Assembly (NCBI GenBank): GCA_963812075.1
Contig: CAWETN010000010.1
Span: 310,001-374,000 of the forward strand
Length of the DNA stretch: 64,000 nucleotides
Reading direction: 5' to 3'
DNA from: JAMXLO01 sp963812075
GTDB taxonomy: Bacteria > Pseudomonadota > Alphaproteobacteria > Acetobacterales > Acetobacteraceae
Both the position numbers and the translations under genes were made by a program. The notes under the pieces were generated by a model. It searched no databases and was not told the DNA's origin. It saw nothing but the letters and a program-made list of their open reading frames with translations. Below are positions 35,488-44,437 of this stretch, one piece after another. Within the stretch, counting starts at the first letter, position 1. The number at the start of each line of letters is the position of its first letter.

Positions 35488-36647
35488 TGGCCGAGACAAA
35501 GTAGCACCGCGCTCGCCAGGACAAGCGTCGCCAACGCCCAGTAGGCCGGCGCGTAGCTGCCGGATGCCGCCACCGCGAGCCCGAAGCCCGGCGGGATCAG
35601 CAGCACACCGGCGAACATCACGGCGGTGCCGAGGCCGGTGGCCTCGGTACGCCGCGCGCCGCCGAGATGGGCGTACTCGGCATAGGCGACACCGGTGTAG
35701 CCGCCCGCGGTACAGCCCGCGAGGCCGACGACGGCCAGCACCAGTGCACGGTTCCAGTGCATTCCGAATGCTCCGGCGGCAACTGCCGCGGCGGCCATGC
35801 CGAAGCCGTGCAGCGCCAACGTGTGACCGGGCGTGACCCAGCGGTCGGCGACCCAGCCCCAGATCGGCCGCGAGACGGCGCCGGAGATCTGGTAGAGCGC
35901 CAGCGCACGACCGGCTCCAACCAGGTCGAACCCCGCGGCCCTCGTCAGGTGCGTCGTCATGAAGGCGACAAAACAGAGCTGGGTGCCCGAATAGATGAAG
36001 CTTGCCACCGATAGCTTCAGCATCCGCCGCTGCCGCAGCAATGCGAACGGTGCCGCCAGGGCGCGGCCGAAGAGCCGCCGCGTTGGCTGCGTGTCGGTGT
36101 CCCAGCGTCGGCGTGGGAACTCCAGAAGCCCCATCAGCAGGAGCACGGCCGGCACCTCGGCCAGCAGTGCGGCGCGCCAGCCGACATGCAGGACGAGTGG
36201 CGGCAGCAGCAGCGAGCCCAGCACGCCGCCGAGCGGCACGCCGATCTGCCGCAGCGACATCACCATGTTGAACACGCGGGCCGGCGTGTGCGGTACCAGC
36301 AGATGCGTGGATGCCGGCGCTGCCGCGCCATAGCCTAAGCCCAGCACCACGGCGGCGACGGCCAGCCACAGGATGCTGCCGCCGGCAGCCAGCAGCAGCA
36401 TCGCGGCAGTCGCCGCCAGCACGCCCTGCAGCGCGCGGACGCCGCCGTAGCGCAGGATGAAACCAGGGGAGAGCAGCGCGGAGACGATGCCGACGCCATA
36501 CGCCAGCGCGACGAACATGCCGACCAGTTCGCCGCGAACGCCGAGAGCGGCGGCCACGGCTGGCGCGATCGCCGGCAAGGAAAACAGCGCCATGGTCGCC
36601 AGTGTCTGCGCCGCGAGCGAGGCGATCAGCGGCCACAGCGGCATCAT
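35460..36647 (-). CDS. MFS transporter, CynX/NimT-like or monocarboxylate-type
   Basis: 395 residues from ATG 36647 (MMPLWPLIASLAAQTLATMAL). Twelve hydrophobic segments in two halves, with FILRYGGVRALQG between TM2 and TM3 and WGWVADRWVTPG in the second half. Substrate unknown; its position after lutC suggests a carboxylate, by inference only. The frame upstream of 36647 is open but lacks similarity. It follows lutC by 58 nt on the same strand and overlaps the Smr gene. Confidence 0.85.
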   Translation of the reverse strand: MMPLWPLIASLAAQTLATMALFSLPAIAPAVAAALGVRGELVGMFVALAYGVGIVSALLSPGFILRYGGVRALQGVLAATAAMLLLAAGGSILWLAVAAVVLGLGYGAAAPASTHLLVPHTPARVFNMVMSLRQIGVPLGGVLGSLLLPPLVLHVGWRAALLAEVPAVLLLMGLLEFPRRRWDTDTQPTRRLFGRALAAPFALLRQRRMLKLSVASFIYSGTQLCFVAFMTTHLTRAAGFDLVGAGRALALYQISGAVSRPIWGWVADRWVTPGHTLALHGFGMAAAAVAAGAFGMHWNRALVLAVVGLAGCTAGGYTGVAYAEYAHLGGARRTEATGLGTAVMFAGVLLIPPGFGLAVAASGSYAPAYWALATLVLASAVLLCLGQWTRPAAPA

Positions 36648-36705
36648 GCGTGGTCGCGGGCGCAGGCCCGCCGCTCCGTCGCCACGGCCGCGCCTGATCC
36701 GGCCA

Positions 36706-37384
36706 TCACCGAGGAGTGGCGTCCTCCACCAGCACCACGTGCAGCCGCCGTGGGCCGTGCGCGCCCAGTTCAAGCGTCTGCTCGATGTCGGCCGACCGCG
36801 AGGGGCCGGTGACCAGCATGACGTTGCGCGGCATCCCGCCCGTTTCGGCGCGCAACAGGTCCCACGCCTCTTCGTACGCGCCCACCAGGCGCGAGGCACG
36901 CAGCAGCACGATCTCGGTGTCGGCCAGCAGGTTCAGCGTCGTCGGGCGCTCGGGCGCCGAGGGCAGCATCAGCGTGCCGGTCTCGGCGATGCCGGCGAAT
37001 GCGTGCTGCAGGCTCACCATGTCGGATGCCTGCGCGCGCCCCTCGTGCAGCTGCAGCAGCGGGCGCGTGTCCCACGCGATCGCCTGGAGCTCCGGATGCG
37101 GCGCCATCACGATGTCGGTGGGCAGATTCTGCGCGGCGAGATAAGTGGCGACCGCCTCCGGCACCGCGTCCAGATCGGGTACCCGGGTCGACGCTGCCGA
37201 ACTCCTTCTCCAGATTGGCGACGAACAGCGCCACCTGCCCCGGATGCGGCAGGCGCGAGCGCGCCGGAATCAGATGCCGCGGATGCAGCGCAAGCCGCCC
37301 GCGCAGCATCGCCGCCTGATCCTCAGGCAGCGGTCCGCGGCGCAGGCCGCGGCGGATCGCCGCCAGCATCGCCGCCTTGCTCAT
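36706..37384 (-). pseudogene. lutC: LutC (LUD-domain lactate utilisation protein) with a one-base frameshift
   Basis: ATG 37384 overlaps the lutB stop as ATGA. The first ~65 residues (MSKAAMLAAIRRGLRRG... VANLEKEFGSV) and the rest (VPDLDAVPEAVATYLAA... LRASRLVGAYEEAWDLL, VTGPSRSADIEQTLELGAHGP) are in different frames. Removing one C near 37183 joins them into 225 residues, normal for LutC, with the LUD-domain GPSRSADIE motif intact. LutC helps the iron-sulfur complex that oxidises L-lactate to pyruvate. The clean single-base break suggests a sequence error. Confidence 0.87.
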
Positions 37385-38814
37385 CGGATCCGGCCGGCGC
37401 GCTGCTCGCGGGCATAGCGGGCAAAGAAAGTGTCGCCTTCGGGCGCCGGCATGTCCCGTCCGGCGGTCCAGCCCGAGGCGAACGGCAGCCAGCGGAAGCT
37501 GCCCTGCCGCCGGCCCAGCATACCCAGCGTCCATGCGAACGCGCGCGTGGCGAGGCGGTAAAGCGCCGGACGGCGGGCGAAGAACGCCCAGACTGCGAGA
37601 TTGGCGCGCACCACCGGTGGGGTCAGGTGGCGCTCGAACTCGCGTTCGCGCCAGTGGCGCATCAGCTTGGGCAGCGGGATCTTCACCGGGCAGACGCTTT
37701 CGCACTTGCCGCAGAAGGTGGAGGCGTTGGGCAGGTGGCCTGCCTCGGCGACGCCGATCAGCGACGGCGTCAGCACGCTGCCCATCGGGCCGGGATAAAC
37801 CCAGCCATAGGCGTGGCCGCCGACAACGCCATACACCGGGCAGTGGTTCATGCAGGCGGCGCAGCGGATGCAGCGCAGCATCTCCTGGAAGTCGGTGCCA
37901 AGCATCGCCGACCGGCCGTTGTCCACCAGTACGACGTGGTACTCGTCCGGCCCGTCCAGGTCGCCCGGCCGCCGCGCACCGGTGGAGAACGTGGTGTACA
38001 CCGAAAAATCCTGGCCGGTCGCGGACCGCGCCAGCACGCGCAGCAGGCTGGTGCAGTCCTCGATCGTCGGCACCATTTTCTCGATGCTGGCCAGCACGAT
38101 GTGCACGCGCGGCAGCGTCTGCGTCAGGTCGCCGTTGCCTTCGTTGGTGACGATGACGCTGCTGCCGGTCTCGGCAATCAGGAAGTTGGCGCCGGTGATG
38201 CCGACATCGGCGGCGAGGAATTTTTCGCGAAGTCTGGTGCGTGCCTCGGTCAGGATATCACGGCGCTCGTGGAACACCCGGTCGGGCGGCAGGTCGGTGT
38301 GCGACTTGCGGAAGCTTTCCTCCCAGTCCTCTTTGTTGAGGTGGAACGCCGGCGCAATGATGTGGCTCGGCAGCTCGTGGCGCAGCTGGATGATGTATTC
38401 CCCAAGATCGGTCTCGACCGGTGTGATGCCGTGGCGCTCGAGGTGGTCGTTGACACCCAGCTCCTCGCTGATCATCGACTTGCCCTTGGTCACCGTCCGG
38501 GCATCCACGGATCGGCAGATCGCCAGTACCGCGTCGCGCGCCTCGTCGGCGGTGGCGCACCAGTGCACGTGGCCGCCGGCGGCGATCACCTTCGACTCCC
38601 ACTCCTCCAGGTAGAAGTCGAGATGCGCCAGCGTGTGGTTCTTGATGTCGCGCGCGATGTCGCGGAGCTGCTCGAACTCCGGCAGCGCCGCCACCGCGGC
38701 GGCGCGGCGCGCGATGAAGCTGGGGCCGCTGCGCGCCAGCGCCTTCTGCAGCCCGGCATCTGCCAGCGCGCGGTGCGCGTTCTCCTTGAAGGCGGCCGAA
38801 GTGGCGACGTGCAC
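37381..38814 (-). CDS. lutB: LutB-type iron-sulfur lactate utilisation protein
   Basis: 477 residues from GTG 38814. N-terminal LUD domain (NHTLAHLDFYLEEWESKV; TKGKSMISEELGVN; GNGDLTQTLPRVHI), then a ferredoxin-like region with two cysteine clusters, CIRCAACMNHCPVYG and CGKCESVCPVKIPLPKL, for two [4Fe-4S] clusters. It acts with LutA and LutC in quinone-linked L-lactate oxidation in the cytoplasm. Overlaps lutC by 4 nt. The expected partner lutA is not upstream; a dienelactone hydrolase gene is there instead. Confidence 0.93.
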   Translation of the reverse strand: MHVATSAAFKENAHRALADAGLQKALARSGPSFIARRAAAVAALPEFEQLRDIARDIKNHTLAHLDFYLEEWESKVIAAGGHVHWCATADEARDAVLAICRSVDARTVTKGKSMISEELGVNDHLERHGITPVETDLGEYIIQLRHELPSHIIAPAFHLNKEDWEESFRKSHTDLPPDRVFHERRDILTEARTRLREKFLAADVGITGANFLIAETGSSVIVTNEGNGDLTQTLPRVHIVLASIEKMVPTIEDCTSLLRVLARSATGQDFSVYTTFSTGARRPGDLDGPDEYHVVLVDNGRSAMLGTDFQEMLRCIRCAACMNHCPVYGVVGGHAYGWVYPGPMGSVLTPSLIGVAEAGHLPNASTFCGKCESVCPVKIPLPKLMRHWREREFERHLTPPVVRANLAVWAFFARRPALYRLATRAFAWTLGMLGRRQGSFRWLPFASGWTAGRDMPAPEGDTFFARYAREQRAGRIR

Positions 38815-38820
38815 GCCGCG

Positions 38821-39699
38821 CTATGCCCCGCTCTTGGGCGCCACGCCGTTCTGCTTTAACCAGGCGAGCAGCCGGTTCCAGCCGTCCTTCGCGTCACCCT
38901 CGCGATAGCTCGGACGATAGTCCGCGTGGAAGCCGTGCGGCGCGTCCGGATAGACCTTCAGTTCGACCGTCTTGCCCGCAGCCTTGGCCTTGGCCACCGC
39001 CTCTTCGACGTCGGGCACCTTGATGCTCGTGTCCTGGCCGCCATACAGGCAGAGCAGCGGGCATTTCAGCTTGTCGGCGATGTCGACGGCGGCCACTGGC
39101 TGGATCGGGCTGGTGCCGCTCTTCACCGGGCCGTACCAGGCGACGGCGGCCTTCAGGTTGGGGTTATGCGCGGCGTACAGCCAGGTGTTCCGTCCGCCCC
39201 GGCAGAAGCCGGTCTCGGCGATCGCCGTGGCGCTGCCGCCGTTCTTCGCCGCCCAGGCCAGCGTCGCATCCAGGTCGCTGTACACCTCGTCGTCCGGCTT
39301 CTTGCTGATGACGTCGCGGACGATCTGCTGGATGTCGGTCATCTTCGAAAGGTCGGCGATGCGCGCGTAGATCTCGGGCGCGACCGCCATGTAGCCCAGC
39401 TTGGCGAAACGGCGGCAGGTGTCCTTGATGTACTCGTGGACGCCGAAAATCTCCTCGTTCACCAACACGACCGGGAAGTCGGTCCCCTTGGCCGGCTTGG
39501 CGTAGTAGGCAGGGATGTTGCCGTCCTTCACCGGGATCTGCGCCTCGCCGGCGTCGAGGCCGGCGTTGTCGGTCTGGATCGCCTGCGCCTCGACCCGCTG
39601 GGTGGCCAAGGTGAAGCCGCTGATCAGGCTGGTCATCACGAAGCCGCGGCGCGCGACCGGATAGCGCCGCAGACCGGCGATCTCGGACAGGTCGTTCAT
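38821..39699 (-). CDS. Exported dienelactone hydrolase family protein
   Basis: 292 residues from ATG 39699, preceded by GGGGAGGG. A twin-arginine-like start (YPVARRGFVMTSLISGFTLATQ) suggests export. The alpha/beta-hydrolase triad of the family is visible: C in GFCRGG, D in YGGQDTS and H in HGFHADYR; the family motif VNEEIFGVHEYIKD is present. It hydrolyses lactone or ester bonds; the exact substrate is unknown. It is 6 nt upstream of lutB on the same strand, so it may head the lut operon. Confidence 0.88.
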   Translation of the reverse strand: MNDLSEIAGLRRYPVARRGFVMTSLISGFTLATQRVEAQAIQTDNAGLDAGEAQIPVKDGNIPAYYAKPAKGTDFPVVLVNEEIFGVHEYIKDTCRRFAKLGYMAVAPEIYARIADLSKMTDIQQIVRDVISKKPDDEVYSDLDATLAWAAKNGGSATAIAETGFCRGGRNTWLYAAHNPNLKAAVAWYGPVKSGTSPIQPVAAVDIADKLKCPLLCLYGGQDTSIKVPDVEEAVAKAKAAGKTVELKVYPDAPHGFHADYRPSYREGDAKDGWNRLLAWLKQNGVAPKSGA

Positions 39700-40190
39700 G
39701 CGAGGCCCTCCCCGGTTCAATGCATCGGCTGAAGAGTTGGGCACGTCGCCGCATTTGCGCAATGGCGGCTCAGCCCATTGCCTCCTTCAGATTCGCATCG
39801 GGCTTCGCCGGGAAGTCCTGGAGTGCTGATTCACTTTCTGATCGGGCTTATAAGTACAGCGAAGTCGCACGCCATGAAACGGTGCTCGACCGTGCCGATG
39901 CACACCTTCTCCAGCGTCTCGGCAGAACTGCGTCGCCTCGGCGTGTTGTCGACTGTGCAATGGTAAATCGGCCTGCTGGTCCAGTCAAAGATCGATGCGA
40001 TCGGGTTGGTCGAGGGCGGAGCGGCCAACCATCCGGGGTTGCCGGGTCAACCGACCGATCCCATCCCGGGAAGAGGATGCCCGGCGGGGGTCGCCCCTGC
40101 TTGCCCTTCCCTCAAGCCGGTGCGACAAGCGCGGCGAATTCGTCGATGGTTCAACCCAGCGGAAAGCAGCCGGCGCGCAGAGGTGCAAGC
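39700..40190. other. Long intergenic region upstream of isocitrate dehydrogenase
   Basis: About 490 bases between two divergent genes. Short open frames exist on both strands but show no similarity I can name and poor codon bias. It should hold the promoters of both genes; an AT-richer patch around 39835-39855 (GGGCTTATAAGTAC) is a candidate -10 region for the plus strand. No repeat or RNA structure was recognised. Confidence 0.4.
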
Positions 40191-42413
40191 ATGTCAGATC
40201 TTGAGATCATTTGGACAAAGACCGACGAAGCTCCGGCACTCGCGACGTTCTCCCTGCTGCCGATCGTCGAAGCCTTCGTCGGCACGGCCGGCGTGACGAT
40301 GCAACTGAAGGACATTTCGCTCACCGGCCGCATCCTCGCCAATTTCCCTGAGAAACTGACTCCAGCGCAACGGATCAACGACGAACTCGCCGAACTCGGC
40401 CAACTCGCCATGCGGCCCGAGGCCAACATCATCAAGCTGCCCAACATCTCCGCCTCGATCCCGCAGCTCAAGGCCGCGATCAAGGAACTGCAAGGCAAGG
40501 GTTACGACGTGCCGGACTATCCGGACAGTGACGCGACGCAAGCCGACAAGGACATCCGGGCGCGCTATGGCAAGGTGCTCGGCAGCGCCGTCAACCCGGT
40601 GCTGCGCGAGGGCAATTCCGACCGCCGCGCCGCCGGCGCGGTGAAGCAGTATGCCCGCAACAATCCGCACAAGATGGGCGCCTGGAGCGCGGAATCGAAA
40701 TCGCACGTGGCGTACCTGGCGGCCGGCGATTTTTACGGCTCGGAAGTCGCGACGACTGTCGCGGCGCCGACCAACGCACGGATCGAGCTGGTCGGCGGCG
40801 ACGGCGCGGTCACGGTGCTGAAGGCGAAGACGCCGCTGCAGGCCGGCGAGATCATCGACGCGTCGGCGATGAGCCGCAAGGCGTTGCGCGCCTTCTTCGC
40901 CGAGCAGATCGCATCCGCGAAGCAAGACGATGTGCTGTTCTCGCTGCACGTGAAGACGACCATGATGAAGATCTCCGATCCCATCATTTTCGGTCACGCC
41001 GTGTCCGTGTTCTTCGCCGACGTGTTCGAGAAGCACGCCGCCACGCTGGCGCGCCTCGGCGTCGATCCGGACAACGGCGTGGGCGACATGCTGGCACGGA
41101 TCGAAACGCTGCCGGACACCGAAAAGGCCGCGATCAAGGCCGACATCGCGGCGACCTACGCGGCCCGGCCCGGCCTCGCCATGGTCAATTCGGATCGGGG
41201 AATCACCAACCTGCACGTGCCGAGCGACGTGATCGTCGACGCGTCGATGCCGGCGATGATCCGCGAATCCGGCCGCATGTGGGGCGCCGACGGCAAGCTG
41301 CACGAGGTGATCGCCGCGATCCCGGATCGCAGCTACGCGCGCCTGTATCAGACGGTCATCGAGGACTGTAAGGCGCACGGCGCGTTCGACCCCAGGACGA
41401 TGGGCTCGGTTCCGAACGTGGGGCTGATGGCGCAGCAGGCCGAGGAATACGGCTCGCACGACAAGACGTTCGAAGTTGCCACGGGCGGGACCGTCCGCGT
41501 CGTTGCCGACGACGGCACGGTGCTGCTGGAGCGTCCGGTCGAGACCGGCGACATCTTCCGGATGTGCCAGGTCAAGGACGCGCCGATACAGAACTGGGTC
41601 GCGCTCGGAGTGCGCCGCGCGCGCCTCACCAGTACGCCGGCGGTGTTCTGGCTGGACGCCAAGCGCGCGCATGACGCGCAGGTGATCGCCAAGGTCGAGA
41701 AATACCTGAAGGAGCAGGATACCTCAGGGCTCGACATTCGCATCCTGGCACCGGTCGAGGCGATGAAGTTCTCGCTCGATCGCATCCGCAAGGGGCAGGA
41801 CACGATCTCGGTCACCGGCAACGTGTTGCGCGATTATCTGACCGATCTGTTCCCGATCATGGAGCTTGGCACTTCGGCCAAGATGCTGTCGATCGTTCCG
41901 CTGATGGCGGGCGGCGGCCTGTTCGAGACCGGTGCCGGCGGTTCGGCACCCAAGCACGTGGAGCAGTTCCAGCAGGAAGGCTATCTGCGCTGGGATTTGC
42001 TCGGCGAATTCCTCGCCCTGTGCGCCTCGCTCGAACACTTGGCGCAGACCCACAAGAACGCGGACGTGCTGGTCCTCGCCGAAACGCTCGATACGGCCAA
42101 CGGCAAGATCCTCGAATTCAACCGTTCACCCGCGCGCCGCGTCGGTGAAATCGACAATCGTGGCAGCCATTTCTACCTGGCACTCTACTGGGCGCAGGCG
42201 CTGGCCGCGCAGGGCAAGAGCGCGGCGCTGCAAGCCCGCTTCAAACCGCTGGCCGAGACGCTGGCGGCCAACGAGGCCAAGATCAATGCCGAACTTATCG
42301 CCGCGCAGGGCAAGCCGGTCGATATCGGCGGTTACTACCTGCCCGATCCCGCCAAGGCATCGGCGGCGATGCGGCCGAGTGCGACGCTCAACGCCGCGCT
42401 CGCCGCGCTCTGA
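40191..42413 (+). CDS. icd: NADP-dependent isocitrate dehydrogenase, monomeric type
   Basis: 740 residues from ATG 40191, preceded by AGAGG. Family start (IIWTKTDEAPALATFSLLPIVEAF), substrate-binding region VLREGNSDRRAA, KMGAWSAESKSHVAYL, and DRGITNLHVPSDVIVDASMPAMIR are all present, and the C-terminus ends normally. It oxidises isocitrate to 2-oxoglutarate and CO2 with NADP in the TCA cycle. This single-chain ~80-kDa form is unrelated in layout to the common ~45-kDa dimer. The frame upstream to 39720 is open but not homologous. Confidence 0.96.
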   Translation: MSDLEIIWTKTDEAPALATFSLLPIVEAFVGTAGVTMQLKDISLTGRILANFPEKLTPAQRINDELAELGQLAMRPEANIIKLPNISASIPQLKAAIKELQGKGYDVPDYPDSDATQADKDIRARYGKVLGSAVNPVLREGNSDRRAAGAVKQYARNNPHKMGAWSAESKSHVAYLAAGDFYGSEVATTVAAPTNARIELVGGDGAVTVLKAKTPLQAGEIIDASAMSRKALRAFFAEQIASAKQDDVLFSLHVKTTMMKISDPIIFGHAVSVFFADVFEKHAATLARLGVDPDNGVGDMLARIETLPDTEKAAIKADIAATYAARPGLAMVNSDRGITNLHVPSDVIVDASMPAMIRESGRMWGADGKLHEVIAAIPDRSYARLYQTVIEDCKAHGAFDPRTMGSVPNVGLMAQQAEEYGSHDKTFEVATGGTVRVVADDGTVLLERPVETGDIFRMCQVKDAPIQNWVALGVRRARLTSTPAVFWLDAKRAHDAQVIAKVEKYLKEQDTSGLDIRILAPVEAMKFSLDRIRKGQDTISVTGNVLRDYLTDLFPIMELGTSAKMLSIVPLMAGGGLFETGAGGSAPKHVEQFQQEGYLRWDLLGEFLALCASLEHLAQTHKNADVLVLAETLDTANGKILEFNRSPARRVGEIDNRGSHFYLALYWAQALAAQGKSAALQARFKPLAETLAANEAKINAELIAAQGKPVDIGGYYLPDPAKASAAMRPSATLNAALAAL

Positions 42414-42577
42414 CGCCGATCGGGCGGACCCGCCTCGACGACCCCACCGTCACCTGGTCGTCTGTCCTGTCGCGGTGCCCCGAGGCGGGCCATGCCACGT
42501 CGGTCCGCGGCCGGGAGCCAGCGGGCGGAGCCGCCGGCATTCACGGCTTCTTAAAGCGGCGGTGCCAGGCTGGGCCC

Positions 42578-42796
42578 ATGTTGTCGCCCACCACTCTCAG
42601 CGCGTTCTCCACCGGTGTCGCGCAGTCCGGTCTTGGTCAGCCTGGCCCGGTTCAGCGGGTTCGCGCGGCCAATCCCCAACCGGTGCAGGCGGCGTCGCCG
42701 GCGCCGCAGCCGACGCTTGCCCCGCCCGGGCGCGACGGCGACGCCGCCCCCGGCCGGGTTCTGCCGCGCGGCTCGTTGCTCGACCTGTCGGTTTAG
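42578..42796 (+). CDS. Small Pro/Ala-rich protein of unknown function
   Basis: 72 residues, MLSPTTLSAFSTGVAQSGLGQ to PRGSLLDLSV. Pro, Ala, Gln and Gly make up much of it; no signal peptide, cysteine or membrane segment. The codon bias is like that of neighbours, and AGG lies upstream of the ATG. I do not recognise it, and it could be chance in GC-rich DNA. It lies between icd and the dead NUDIX gene. Confidence 0.4.
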   Translation: MLSPTTLSAFSTGVAQSGLGQPGPVQRVRAANPQPVQAASPAPQPTLAPPGRDGDAAPGRVLPRGSLLDLSV

Positions 42797-42844
42797 TCAC
42801 GTTTGGGGATTGATCCCGGGCGGCGAAAGCGCCACGATTCGCCG

Positions 42845-43183
42845 ATGCCGGACTTCGTCCGCAGGGTCCCGGACGGCGACAGTCGCGAACGCCTCATCTG
42901 CGCCGAATTGCGGGTAGATCGCCTACGCCGCTCCCAGGTTCGCCTTGGGCGCGGTGGCCGGTGCCCATGGCGCGGCGCCGGACCGGTGCGCCATCAGCTC
43001 ACTCGCGGCGGCCGGACGGCGGACGGCGAGACGCTGGAGGAGGCCGCCGCCCGCGCAGCAGGGGAGGAGCCCCGCACCGACATCACGGTCTATGGCATCC
43101 TCGGCGCTTCAGCCGGCATCCCGCTCACGACCGGTGCGGCATTCGAATGGCTCACGCCGAGCCCAGCCAGGAGCAGCCCATGA
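42845..43183 (+). pseudogene. NUDIX hydrolase remnant
   Basis: The start MPDFVRRVPDGDSRERLICAE is the N-terminus of NADH-pyrophosphatase-like NUDIX proteins with a zinc-ribbon cysteine. After that there is an extra T, then a TAG where an aromatic codon is expected, followed in another frame by IAYAAPRFALGAVAG. The middle is missing, and the NUDIX box survives only as DGETLEEAAARAAGEEP, lacking the normal REXXEE pattern. Several separate lesions show true decay rather than a read error. Confidence 0.75.
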
Positions 43184-43485
43184 AGCGCGCATTTTGCGTC
43201 CTGTTCGTGCTGATGGCCACCACCGGCGCCAGTCCGCCGCGTGCACTGCCCCTACCGCCGATCCCGCCGGAGATCCTGCCATCGGACCAGTCGGCGCCGC
43301 TGCCGGACCGGGACCTGCGCGCGCCGGATGACGGCGGACCTCGCACCCGGGTGAGCGTGCAGGACTTCCGGGTGCAGCGCTTCTATCAGGGGCTTGGCTA
43401 CGCCCCGGGCTCGCACTACGCCACCAGTGAGGAGAAGCGCCCCATCCAGACCCCAGGCCTGTCGGTCCAGGTGCCGCTGCAATAG
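43180..43485 (+). CDS. Small exported Pro-rich protein of unknown function
   Basis: 101 residues from ATG 43180, preceded by AGGAG. Signal peptide MKRAFCVLFVLMATTGASPPRA, then a proline-rich stretch (LPLPPIPPEILP), then a conserved-looking tail FRVQRFYQGLGYAPGSHYATSEEKRPIQTPGLSVQVPLQ. No cysteine in the mature part and no known domain. The start overlaps the last codons of the NUDIX remnant. Function unknown. Confidence 0.62.
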   Translation: MKRAFCVLFVLMATTGASPPRALPLPPIPPEILPSDQSAPLPDRDLRAPDDGGPRTRVSVQDFRVQRFYQGLGYAPGSHYATSEEKRPIQTPGLSVQVPLQ

Positions 43486-43575
43486 GCCGCGGATGATCCA
43501 GATCAATCCGCTGACAGCGGCAAGCGCCTATACACCGGGGCAGACCGCAGTGACAGGGACAGGAAGGATCGGACG

Positions 43576-44424
43576 ATGGCTCTGAAGGACATCCTGGTGC
43601 ACCTCGACACCACTCCGCGCTCCGCCGTGCGCATGGAACTCGCGGCCCGCCTGGCGGTTCAGCACGGTGCGCACCTGACCGGGGTCCATGTGATCGACAT
43701 CCCCTCGGCCAACTATTTCTACGGCGCGGCCATGCCCTTCGTGCCGGCCAACCCGGAGGAGATCGTCGAGCGCATCCGCGCCGAGGCGACCGAGGCGGCG
43801 GCGCCGGTGGATACGGCGTTCCGTGACTGCCTGCGCCGCAACGGCCTTCAGGGCGAATGGCGCATGGCAGAGGGCTCTCCGCCCGCGACGGTCGCGCTCT
43901 ATGCCCGCTATGCCGATCTGACCGTTGTCGGTCAGCCCAACCGCGACGAGCCGCAGGACGCCGACGCGGTGACGGTGACCGCGGTGATGACCTCGGGCCG
44001 CCCGGTGCTGGCGGTGCCCTTCGCCGGCGACTTCCCGACCCTCGGCGAGCGCGTCCTCGTCGCCTGGAACGCCAGCCGCGAGGCCGCGCGGGCAGTGAAC
44101 GACGCGATGCCGCTGCTGATCAACGCCAAGCAGGTGACGGTGCTGGCGATCAACCCGCAGCGCGGCGTCGGCGGGCATGGCGACGTGCCTGCCGCGGACA
44201 TCGCGCTGCATCTCGCCCGCCACGGGCTGAAGGCCGAGGCGGCGCACACGGTGGCACGCGACATCGCCGACGGCGAGGCATTGCTGTCCTATGCCGCCGA
44301 TATCGGTGCCGACCTGATCGTCGCCGGCGCCTACGGCCACTCCCGGGCGAGGGAACTGGTGTTCGGCGGCGTGACGCGCACGCTGATCGCGGAGATGACT
44401 GCGCCGGTGCTGCTGTCGCACTGA
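43576..44424 (+). CDS. Tandem universal stress protein (UspA family)
   Basis: 282 residues with two Usp domains (about 1-140 and 150-282), preceded by AGGAAGG. The first begins LKDILVHLDTTPRSAVRMELAARLA; the second contains RVLVAWNASREAARAVNDAMPLL and ends AGAYGHSRARELVFGGVTRTL, a form of the GxxGxxx(R)xxxxG(S/T)-type nucleotide-binding motif. The first domain lacks that motif, so only the second probably binds ATP. Role: stress survival; precise function unknown. Confidence 0.9.
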   Translation: MALKDILVHLDTTPRSAVRMELAARLAVQHGAHLTGVHVIDIPSANYFYGAAMPFVPANPEEIVERIRAEATEAAAPVDTAFRDCLRRNGLQGEWRMAEGSPPATVALYARYADLTVVGQPNRDEPQDADAVTVTAVMTSGRPVLAVPFAGDFPTLGERVLVAWNASREAARAVNDAMPLLINAKQVTVLAINPQRGVGGHGDVPAADIALHLARHGLKAEAAHTVARDIADGEALLSYAADIGADLIVAGAYGHSRARELVFGGVTRTLIAEMTAPVLLSH

Positions 44425-44437
44425 GCCTGCGATCGGA

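Noticed and set aside
36457..38859. 800-codon open frame on the plus strand
   Set aside because: Antisense to MFS, lutC and lutB; no domain, composition of a shadow frame.
39778..39966. 62-codon open frame upstream of icd as a small gene
   Set aside because: No ribosome site, poor codon bias, no similarity; treated as non-coding.
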